NCBI GenBank assembly: GCA_910588865.1
Contig: CAJUSJ010000048.1
Span: 1-28,460, forward strand
Origin: an uncultured Lachnospiraceae bacterium
GTDB taxonomy: Bacteria > Bacillota > Clostridia > Lachnospirales > Lachnospiraceae
Length of the DNA: 28,460 nt
Direction of reading: 5' to 3'
The first letter of the stretch is position 1. Every line of letters begins with the position of its first letter. Shown piece by piece: positions 22,093 through 28,460 of the stretch. The notes beneath the pieces were generated by a model, which did no database searches, had not been told where the DNA came from, and saw nothing but the letters and a program-made list of their open reading frames with translations. The translations under genes and the position numbers were made by a program.

Positions 22093-23253
22093 ATGCTTGA
22101 ACAACGTGTATTAGATTATATTGACGCTCATGCTCAGGAGGCCAGGGAACTTCTCATCACCCTGGCCCAGATCCCATCCCCCTCCAACCACGAGGAGAAG
22201 CGGGCGGAGTTCTGCAGGAAATGGTTGGAGGACCAGGGAGCCAGGGGCGTGTTTGTGGATGAGGCCCTGAATGTGGTGTACCCCATAGGCGTGACCCATG
22301 ACAACCCTGTTGTGGTGTTCATGGCTCACACTGACGTGGTATTTCCCGACATGGAGCCCCTGCCGCTGAGGATTGAGGATGGTAAGATCTTCTGCCCGGG
22401 CGTGGGCGACGACACGGCCAATCTGGCGTGTCTGATGATGATCGCCAAGTACCTGACCGAGACAGGTGAGGCGGACAGGCTGGACAAGGCCGCGGGGGCC
22501 GGGACATGCCCCCGGGGTCTGGTGCTGGTGTGCGACTCAGGGGAGGAAGGCCTTGGCAACTTAAAGGGGTCCAGGAAGATCTGCGAGACCTACGGAAAGA
22601 GGATTCAGGAATTCTACAGCTTTGACGGCACCCTGTCAGACATGGCTGTCAGGGCCGTGGGGTCCAAGCGGTTCAAGATTTCCGCCCATACGGTGGGAGG
22701 CCACTCCTACGGCTCCTTCGGCAATCCAAATGCCATCGCCCAGCTGTCGGAGCTGATCCATGACCTTTACAAGATCCAGGTTCCATCAGAGGGAAAGACC
22801 ACCTACAATGTGGGCATGATCTCCGGCGGCACTTCTGTGAACACCATTGCCCAGTGTGCCGAGATGCTCTATGAATTCCGCTCCGACAGCCGGGAAGGTC
22901 TCAGCTATATGGAGCGGCAGTTTGACAGCATCATTGACGCGAAGAAGGGGCAGGGCATGGATATCCAGGTTGAGATCGTGGGCCTTCGTCCCTGTGAGGG
23001 TGACGTGGACTTAGGGGTGAGGGAAAGGATGCTCCGTCTGGCTTCCGACACCATTCAGGAGTATACCGGCAGGGAGCCTGGCCAGTGTCCCGGCTCCACG
23101 GACTGCAATATCCCCCTCTCTCTGGGCATTCCGAGCCTGTGCATGGGAACCTACGAGGGCAGCGGGGCCCATACCAGGGAAGAGTATGTGGTCATGGATT
23201 CCCTGATGCCGGGTTATAAGGTAGGTTTTCAGATGGTGCTCAGCTATATCTGA
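22093..23253 (+). CDS. M20-family metallopeptidase
   Basis: The 386-residue protein has the two-zinc peptidase layout of the M20 family (PepT, PepV, DapE, ArgE relatives): the first metal motif AHTDVV (His79, Asp81), the bridging aspartate in GVGDDTANL (near 107), the catalytic glutamate pair in SGEEGLGN (near 150), and a late histidine in GSGAHTREE. A central dimerisation domain with GGHSYGSFGN (near 203) is present. The substrate, a dipeptide, tripeptide or acyl-amino acid, cannot be told. It is cytosolic, with no signal peptide, and lies between glmM and leuA in the same direction with short gaps, suggesting one transcript. Confidence 0.92.
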   Translation: MLEQRVLDYIDAHAQEARELLITLAQIPSPSNHEEKRAEFCRKWLEDQGARGVFVDEALNVVYPIGVTHDNPVVVFMAHTDVVFPDMEPLPLRIEDGKIFCPGVGDDTANLACLMMIAKYLTETGEADRLDKAAGAGTCPRGLVLVCDSGEEGLGNLKGSRKICETYGKRIQEFYSFDGTLSDMAVRAVGSKRFKISAHTVGGHSYGSFGNPNAIAQLSELIHDLYKIQVPSEGKTTYNVGMISGGTSVNTIAQCAEMLYEFRSDSREGLSYMERQFDSIIDAKKGQGMDIQVEIVGLRPCEGDVDLGVRERMLRLASDTIQEYTGREPGQCPGSTDCNIPLSLGIPSLCMGTYEGSGAHTREEYVVMDSLMPGYKVGFQMVLSYI

Positions 23254-23280
23254 CATTTTAATCACAAGGAGGAGACATAC

Positions 23281-24948
23281 ATGTTGAATTATCAGAGATA
23301 TAAGAGGGTTCCTGTTGTGGACTTCCCGGAGAGGAGCTGGGCTTCCAAACAGATCCAGAAGGCACCGGTGTGGTGCAGCGTGGATCTTCGGGATGGAAAC
23401 CAGGCTTTGGTGGAACCCATGGTGGTAGAAGAGAAGATGGAATTTTTCAAGATGCTGGTGGATCTGGGATTTAAGGAGATCGAGGTGGGATTTCCCGCGG
23501 CTTCCCAGATCGAGTATGATTTCCTGCGTCAGTTGGTGGAGCGTCACATGATTCCGGATGACGTGTGGGTCCAGGTTCTGATACAGTGCAGGGAGCATCT
23601 GATCAAGAGGACCTTTGAGGCCATCAAGGGCATTAAGAATGTGGTGGTGCATATTTACAATTCCACGTCAACCCTTCAGAGAGACGTGGTGTTCCACAAG
23701 AACAAGGAGGAGATCACCCAGATCGCTGTTGACGGAACCAACATGGTAAAGAAATACGCGAAGAATTTTGATGGCAACCTGATCCTGGAGTATTCTCCGG
23801 AAAGCTTTACGGGAACAGAACTGGATTATGCCCTGGAGATCTGTACGGCTGTCCAGGAGACCTGGGGAGCCACCGCGGAAAATCCCATTATCATCAATCT
23901 GCCTTCCACGGTGGAGATGACCACGCCCAACGTGTACGCGGATCAGATCGAGTGGATGCACACCCATTTTAAAAACAGGGACAGCATCATCTTAAGCGTG
24001 CACCCTCACAATGACAGAGGAACCGGCGTGGCGGCCACGGAGCTGGCCCTCCTGGCGGGAGCCCAGAGGGTGGAGGGAACCTTGTTTGGCAACGGAGAGC
24101 GGACAGGCAATGTAGATATTTTGACTCTGGCTTATAATATGTTCTCTCAGGGAATCGATCCGGAGCTGAACATCGAAAATATCCGCTCCATCGCGGAGGT
24201 GTACGAGCGCTGCACCAAGATGAACATCCCGGAACGTCACCCTTATGCGGGAAAGCTGGTGTTTACCGCGTTTTCCGGTTCCCATCAGGATGCCATCAAC
24301 AAAGGCATGGCAGCGCTGAAGGAGAGGGGGAGCCAGCACTGGGAGGTTCCCTATCTTCCCATCGACCCGGCAGATATCGGAAGGCAGTATGAGCCTGTGG
24401 TCCGGATCAACAGCCAGTCCGGCAAAGGCGGGGTGGCCTTTGTCATGGACACCTTCTTCGGCTTCAAGCTTCCCAAAGGGATGCATAAGGAATTTGCCGA
24501 TGTGATCCAGGCCATTTCCGAGAAACAGGGAGAGGTGGCTCCGGAACAGATTATGGAGGAGTTCAGGCACAACTACACGGAGCGCAAGGAGCCCATCCAT
24601 TTCCGCAGATGCCAGATCACGGACACGGAGAACGAGGATGGCGATTTCGCCACACTGGTAAAGGTTACGTACAGCAATCACGGTCTTGAGAAGACCTTTG
24701 AAGGGGTGGGAAACGGCCCCATCGACGCAATCCAGAAGGGCCTTGAGAAAGAGCTTGATATTGAGATCCGGGTGCTGGATTACAGCGAGCATGCCCTGAC
24801 ATCAGGTTCCAGCGCGCAGGCGGCCTCCTATATTCATCTGATGGATGTGAGAAGCGGGAAAGTGACCTACGGCGTGGGGATCAGTTCCAATATTACAAGG
24901 GCCTCTTTCAGAGGAATTTTCAGCGCGGTCAACAGACTATTCTACTAG
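23281..24948 (+). CDS. leuA: 2-isopropylmalate synthase
   Basis: LeuA condenses acetyl-CoA with 2-oxoisovalerate in the first committed step of leucine synthesis. The 555-residue protein is of the longer type (LeuA 'type 2'), with a catalytic TIM barrel showing the DLRDGNQ metal/substrate motif (Arg37, Asp38), HPHND with metal-binding His241 and His243, GNGERTGNVD near 276, and a C-terminal allosteric domain from about residue 430. The RBS AAGGAGG has 7-8 base spacing. No leucine leader peptide or T-box is visible upstream. leuB and leuCD are not in the window. The terminator at 24965 ends the unit. Confidence 0.95.
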   Translation: MLNYQRYKRVPVVDFPERSWASKQIQKAPVWCSVDLRDGNQALVEPMVVEEKMEFFKMLVDLGFKEIEVGFPAASQIEYDFLRQLVERHMIPDDVWVQVLIQCREHLIKRTFEAIKGIKNVVVHIYNSTSTLQRDVVFHKNKEEITQIAVDGTNMVKKYAKNFDGNLILEYSPESFTGTELDYALEICTAVQETWGATAENPIIINLPSTVEMTTPNVYADQIEWMHTHFKNRDSIILSVHPHNDRGTGVAATELALLAGAQRVEGTLFGNGERTGNVDILTLAYNMFSQGIDPELNIENIRSIAEVYERCTKMNIPERHPYAGKLVFTAFSGSHQDAINKGMAALKERGSQHWEVPYLPIDPADIGRQYEPVVRINSQSGKGGVAFVMDTFFGFKLPKGMHKEFADVIQAISEKQGEVAPEQIMEEFRHNYTERKEPIHFRRCQITDTENEDGDFATLVKVTYSNHGLEKTFEGVGNGPIDAIQKGLEKELDIEIRVLDYSEHALTSGSSAQAASYIHLMDVRSGKVTYGVGISSNITRASFRGIFSAVNRLFY

Positions 24949-24964
24949 ATCTTTGTATATAAAG

Positions 24965-25002
24965 AAACAGGCAGGTGCATTTGAGTTGGCACCTGCCTGT
25001 TT
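24965..25002. terminator. Bidirectional terminator between leuA and the repeat protein
   Basis: A perfect 14-bp stem (24965-24978 with 24989-25002) with a 10-nt loop has A/T-rich flanks on both sides, and serves the convergent leuA and repeat-protein genes. Confidence 0.85.
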
Positions 25003-25060
25003 GTGGATATGAGGAAACAATATTCTGCTGACAAGACTGGAGGTTGTCCTCTTTCCCCGT

Positions 25061-26167
25061 CTAGTGATAGGTTCCGGGACCTCCTGTAAGTCCTTCCACC
25101 AGGGTTTTGTTATTGCCTGAGGAAGAACCGCCCGGGGAGGACGAGGACCCAGGTGTGGGGTCCGGAGTCTGGGAGGACCCTGCAGGCGGTTGGGTGCCTC
25201 CTGGCTGGGAGGAGGATCCAGGTGCCTGGGATGGGACTCCGGAATTATTTCCCGAAGAACCAGGGGCACCGGTGGATACGGAACCGGAAGAATCCGTGGG
25301 ACCGCCTGAGATGGTGGTATTGCCGGTGGAGGAAGTCCCTCCCGGTATGTATGCGCCATTGGATCCAAAGGTGTAGGAGACGCCGTTGATGGTTAATGTG
25401 GTGCTGACGGCCATCTTTCCGCTGGAAGGATCCAGATAATAATAGTTGCCGTTGAGAGTCACCCACCCGGTCTGCATGTGGCCGGACCCGTTGAAATAGT
25501 AGGTGCTCCCGTCGATCTGCTTCCAGTCCGTGGTCATGGAGCCGTTGGAGGGATCCATGTAATACCGGTTGGTGCTGTCGCTGAGCCACCCGGTAAGCAT
25601 CTTTCCGTCGCTGCCAAGATAATAGTAGGTGTTGTTCAGCTTCAGCCATCCAGTGGACATCTTGGCGTCGGAGCCGAAATGATACCAGTAATCACCGATC
25701 TGCTTCCAGCCCATGACCACCTTGCCGTTGGTTTCAAAGTAGTACCAGGTGTCGTCCATGGGCCGCCATCCCACAGCCATGGAGCCGTCTGCCTTCAGAA
25801 AATAATAGTCGCTGCCGATCTTCAGCCATCCTGTGACCATGGTCCCGTCATCCAGCAGGTAATAGAACTTTCCATTATCCGTGATCCAGGTGTTGGAGAC
25901 CATGAGGCCGTTAGATTTGAAATAATACCATTTATTATTGATCTGTTTCCAGCCTACCGTCATCTTGCCGGTGGTCAGATCCAGATAGTAATATCCATCC
26001 GTGGTCCGGATCCAGCCTTTGTACAAAGAACCGTTATCGTCGTAATATACCCATGTGTCGTCAGCTTTGCTCCAGCCGGCAGCCAGAGCGTCAGATGCCG
26101 GGGCCAGAGTCAAAAGTCCCAATATTCCCGCTGCCGCCACGGCGCGGATCTGTTTTTGGCGTATCAA
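25061..26167 (-). CDS. Secreted choline-binding-type repeat protein
   Basis: The 368-residue protein has a signal peptide (1-30, ending ALAA before GW) and then about eleven tandem 20-residue repeats of the type GWKQINNKWYYF...G.M (residues 31-252), with one degenerate repeat after that. These match the cell-wall/choline-binding repeat family, whose aromatic residues bind choline on teichoic acids, or glucans in some proteins. The last ~85 residues are a Ser/Gly/Pro/Thr-rich tail with no known domain, no LPXTG-type signal and no hydrophobic anchor. No catalytic domain is seen. The start is a TTG with AGGGGGA about 9 bases upstream. It lies 60 bases downstream of the choline-kinase-like fusion gene in the same direction, which supports choline as its ligand; that link is inferred. 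Confidence 0.85.
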   Translation of the reverse strand: MIRQKQIRAVAAAGILGLLTLAPASDALAAGWSKADDTWVYYDDNGSLYKGWIRTTDGYYYLDLTTGKMTVGWKQINNKWYYFKSNGLMVSNTWITDNGKFYYLLDDGTMVTGWLKIGSDYYFLKADGSMAVGWRPMDDTWYYFETNGKVVMGWKQIGDYWYHFGSDAKMSTGWLKLNNTYYYLGSDGKMLTGWLSDSTNRYYMDPSNGSMTTDWKQIDGSTYYFNGSGHMQTGWVTLNGNYYYLDPSSGKMAVSTTLTINGVSYTFGSNGAYIPGGTSSTGNTTISGGPTDSSGSVSTGAPGSSGNNSGVPSQAPGSSSQPGGTQPPAGSSQTPDPTPGSSSSPGGSSSGNNKTLVEGLTGGPGTYH

Positions 26168-26208
26168 GGTTTTAAGTCCCCCTTATCTGTTTAGTATGGC
26201 TTCATTAC

Positions 26209-26214
26209 AGTATA
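26209..26214 (-). promoter_or_regulatory. Possible promoter -10 for the repeat-protein gene
   Basis: TATACT on the minus strand, 42 bases upstream of the TTG start, in the gap after the upstream fusion gene. No clear -35 at 17 bp. The gene may instead be read from the upstream gene's promoter. Confidence 0.35.
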
Positions 26215-26227
26215 GCACATCTGTTCC

Positions 26228-28102
26228 TCAAGGGGTAGAGAAAAATGGAAATATTTTTTTCGCTTTTTGATAGTAGCGTTTGGCATAGCGGTACATGATA
26301 AGGGTATATTCCCCAAATTCCTCGCCCAGGGCGCTTTTGTACACCGCCCACAGAGTCCAGAGAAAGCCGCCCAGGGCCATGTAGGAGTACACTACCGCCA
26401 GCTCCTGGCTGTCAGGGGTGCGGCCCAGGTAAGCCTCTGTAAGCCAGTCGCTCTGGTCTTCATTATAATAGGAATAGATACAGCACATGGCCACATCGAT
26501 AAAAGGGTCGCACATGCCGGCGTACTCCCAGTCGATGAGGCGGATATTGCCGTCGGGCAGAAAGAGAAAATTGTCAGCCACACTGTCAATGTGGGACAAG
26601 GCCCGGGGTCTGTCTAAGTGATCCAGACCATCCATCAGCTCTGTCATCTGCCTTTTAATCTGAGGATAGTCCTCAAAAGGGATACCGCCGTGGCTCTGGC
26701 ACAGGTCTTCATAAAAGCCGATCCGTTCCCGGATGTCAAACCGGTGGGCCACAGTTAAGTCTGACTGGTGGATCTGTTTTAAAAGTTCCATGCATCTTGC
26801 CATGTCTGTCCTGTTTTCCGGGTCCGCGTTTCGGGCTCCTTCATAGAACTCCGCTATCTTGTAGCCGTTTTCCTTATTAAAATAGAGGACATGTTCCGTA
26901 ACGTCCAGGGGCTTTACCGCCTCATAGACAGCGGCCTCCTGACTCCGGCTGATGAGCAGCTCGGTTCCCGGCCCGGGGATCCGGCAAATGTACCGTTTTC
27001 CGGCAGCGGAAAAGAGAAAGGATTTGTTGGTCATTCCTGCTTTTAAGCAGGCGATGTCGCGGATCTGGGACTCAGGGATCTGGAAAACCCGGGCTACCAG
27101 CTCCATGGCCGCGTTGTCTGAATGGTTCTGGTATTTGGAATCAAACCGACGGAGTTCTTCCAGGTTTTCGAATTCGTAAACCTGATCAGAGGACTGGCGG
27201 TTGATGTAAAGCTCCAGGGGGGCGGCGGAGGGGTCAATACTTTTCCCGGGGGTTTGGGCCAGCTGTGAGATCCCTGCCTCTGTCAGCCGCTTCTGGGCGG
27301 TTCCGTTGACCAGTTCCAGATACACCCGCTCCCAGTAAAACTGCTCAGTTCCCGGGAGATGATAGTAAGCCTCCAGAACCGGAAGGAATTGCCGGGACCA
27401 TTCCTTCCGCAGGAATACCGGACCGTACATGACCCAGGAATCATGGCCTCCGATATCCACCCGCTGGATCTTTCCCTTCTTATTAAAGGAAAGGCACCAT
27501 TCAGAGGTGTCTCCCTCTTTGTAAACAGAAGAATACCAGGAGCCGCACTCGTAAGTGTGATACATGTTTTCCCGCATCCAGTTGTCTGAGGAAAGCAGGT
27601 ACATATTTCTGCCTTCCAGGATCTTTCGGGCATGATAGATGGTTGCCAGAGTATTTTTTGTGGAGTATTCATTATTATAAAGAAGCTTTACCCCGTACTT
27701 GTCGATCAGGTAGTCGAACTTCTCCTTTAAGTACCCTACCACAATGGTGATGTCCGTGACATCGACCTGGTGGAGCTGGCAGATCTGCCTCTCGATCATC
27801 CGCTCTCCAAAGACCTCCAGGAGACCTTTTGGAGTCTCAAAGGTGAGAGGGACAAAGCGGGAACCAAACCCGGCGGCGATGATCACGGCCCCGTCAACCC
27901 GGTACTGTTCCAGAAGCTCCATGCCCTCAGAGGTGACCTGATAGTGGCCATCCTCCATCAGCCCGATCAGCTGCCGTTCGACACATTCCTTTACCAGCCT
28001 GTTGGCTGTCCCCAGGGACAGATCCATGGCCTCAGCCAGCTCTCTCTGGGTGATATCGGGGTGTTCCAATATATTTCTGCATACCAGCGCGTGTCTGTTC
28101 AT
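26228..28102 (-). CDS. HTH / LicC-like cytidylyltransferase / LicA-like choline kinase fusion
   Basis: This 624-residue protein joins three modules. Residues 1-65 are a winged helix-turn-helix (TQRELAEAMDLSLGTANRLV). Residues about 70-290 are a nucleotidyltransferase domain with AVIIAAGFGSRF (72-83), PKGLLEVFGE (91-100) and LLSSDNW (169-175), resembling LicC, the CTP:phosphocholine cytidylyltransferase. Residues about 330-615 are an aminoglycoside/choline-kinase-fold domain with GMTNKSFLF (356-364), the catalytic Brenner-like motif HIDSVADN (504-511) and IDWEYAG (523-529), resembling LicA. The product would phosphorylate choline and activate it to CDP-choline, and could sense its own pathway through the HTH; the function is inferred, as are substrate and regulation. 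It starts at the ATG ending at 28102 with GGAGG 6 bases upstream. licB and licD are not in view. Ethanolamine or another alcohol cannot be excluded. Confidence 0.88.
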   Translation of the reverse strand: MNRHALVCRNILEHPDITQRELAEAMDLSLGTANRLVKECVERQLIGLMEDGHYQVTSEGMELLEQYRVDGAVIIAAGFGSRFVPLTFETPKGLLEVFGERMIERQICQLHQVDVTDITIVVGYLKEKFDYLIDKYGVKLLYNNEYSTKNTLATIYHARKILEGRNMYLLSSDNWMRENMYHTYECGSWYSSVYKEGDTSEWCLSFNKKGKIQRVDIGGHDSWVMYGPVFLRKEWSRQFLPVLEAYYHLPGTEQFYWERVYLELVNGTAQKRLTEAGISQLAQTPGKSIDPSAAPLELYINRQSSDQVYEFENLEELRRFDSKYQNHSDNAAMELVARVFQIPESQIRDIACLKAGMTNKSFLFSAAGKRYICRIPGPGTELLISRSQEAAVYEAVKPLDVTEHVLYFNKENGYKIAEFYEGARNADPENRTDMARCMELLKQIHQSDLTVAHRFDIRERIGFYEDLCQSHGGIPFEDYPQIKRQMTELMDGLDHLDRPRALSHIDSVADNFLFLPDGNIRLIDWEYAGMCDPFIDVAMCCIYSYYNEDQSDWLTEAYLGRTPDSQELAVVYSYMALGGFLWTLWAVYKSALGEEFGEYTLIMYRYAKRYYQKAKKIFPFFSTP

Positions 28103-28146
28103 AGATGCCTCCGTTCAAAAATAGAGTATTGTCGAAATATATGAAC

Positions 28147-28174
28147 ATTATAGCACAGCCCACAGGAAAAACAA
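28147..28174 (-). promoter_or_regulatory. Promoter of the fusion gene
   Basis: On the minus strand a perfect TATAAT (28152-28147) lies 16 bp after TTGTTT (28174-28169). The leader before the ATG is short, about 40 nt. Confidence 0.65.
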
Positions 28175-28221
28175 CTGCCGTGATTGTATGAATTTAAGTA
28201 CAATCTAAGAAAGAAAGTGGG

Positions 28222-28242
28222 TTTTCGTAAGTTTTACGTAAG
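28222..28242 (+). promoter_or_regulatory. Tandem 10-11 bp direct repeat (possible operator)
   Basis: TTTTCGTAAG followed by TTTTACGTAAG forms two direct repeats one helical turn apart. It lies in the gene-free right end (28175-28460), upstream of a rightward promoter, and could bind a response regulator. No RNA gene or ORF is seen there. Confidence 0.35.
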
Positions 28243-28393
28243 AAAATGCACAGAGAAAAGTTATAGCATTTTTCCTCAAAGTGTATTATACTAACGTTGT
28301 GATTGAGGAGATGATATTTCCGAAGCGGAGATTTGAAAAAGTCCATTGATTTATAAAGCATTTATAAAATATGCTAAAAAGATCAAAAAGGTA

Positions 28394-28422
28394 TTGCTAA
28401 TTTCCATATTAGGAAGTATAAT
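28394..28422 (+). promoter_or_regulatory. Rightward promoter at the window edge
   Basis: TTGCTA (28394-28399) and TATAAT (28417-28422) are 17 bp apart. The spacer contains a TTCC...GGAA inverted repeat (28402-28414). The gene it drives lies beyond the window. Confidence 0.65.
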
Positions 28423-28460
28423 TACCTCGTAATGAAATAGGAATTTTCGGAGACGAGAGT

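Noticed and set aside
25107..25389. Open frames opposite the Ser/Gly/Pro-rich tail
   Set aside because: They are mirror images of the low-complexity coding strand, rich in Pro/Glu/Trp, with no RBS.

Overview
The window reads as a chromosomal segment of a fairly GC-rich Clostridia bacterium, most likely a Lachnospiraceae-type gut anaerobe (Enterocloster/Hungatella/Lachnoclostridium-like). This rests on gene content and order (mreB-recD2-comF, rpmG-secE-nusG-rplKA, rplJL, rho-rpmE-DUF1385-prmC-prfA), strong AGGAGG ribosome binding sites, protein families such as DUF1385 and the CmpB-like membrane protein, and an L10-type leader. The genus is an inference. No tRNA, rRNA, CRISPR array, prophage or insertion-sequence transposase was seen.

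Layout. 1-618 is the 3' end of a phosphohexomutase gene. A CmpB-like membrane/coiled-coil gene (684-1631) runs leftward, followed by a 640-bp gene-free stretch with nested hairpins. 2271-6527 holds mreB, recD2 and comF. 6544-8867 is a translation/secretion operon (rpmG, secE, nusG, rplK, rplA) with two near-identical L1-binding-site mimics, one before rplK and one before rplA. 8884-10250 is the rplJ-rplL unit with its own promoter, L10 leader, intrinsic terminator and final terminator. rpoBC does not follow. A leftward cold-shock gene with a hairpin leader comes next, then a divergent uxaB with two LacI/CcpA-type palindromes. 12333-14496 holds a NodB deacetylase and rarA. 14667-20630 runs rho, rpmE, a DUF1385 membrane protein, prmC, prfA and a class B sortase. 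20721-24948 holds glmM, an M20 peptidase and leuA. The right end carries two leftward genes: a three-domain HTH/LicC-like/LicA-like fusion and, 60 bp downstream, a secreted protein made of about eleven choline-binding-type repeats.

Working together: much of the window is housekeeping (translation, transcription termination, recombination, cell-wall precursor synthesis). Three points stand out. (1) A family of ~81-bp two-hairpin repeats, three full copies and one partial copy in the same orientation, sits in intergenic gaps; two copies directly follow terminator U-tracts, and one has become part of the rplJ 5' leader. (2) A choline activation enzyme fused to its own putative regulator is paired with a choline-binding surface protein, suggesting a phosphocholine cell-surface module. 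(3) Several RNA-level control elements are visible: dual L1 operators, the L10 leader, the csp leader hairpin and nested hairpins upstream of mreB.
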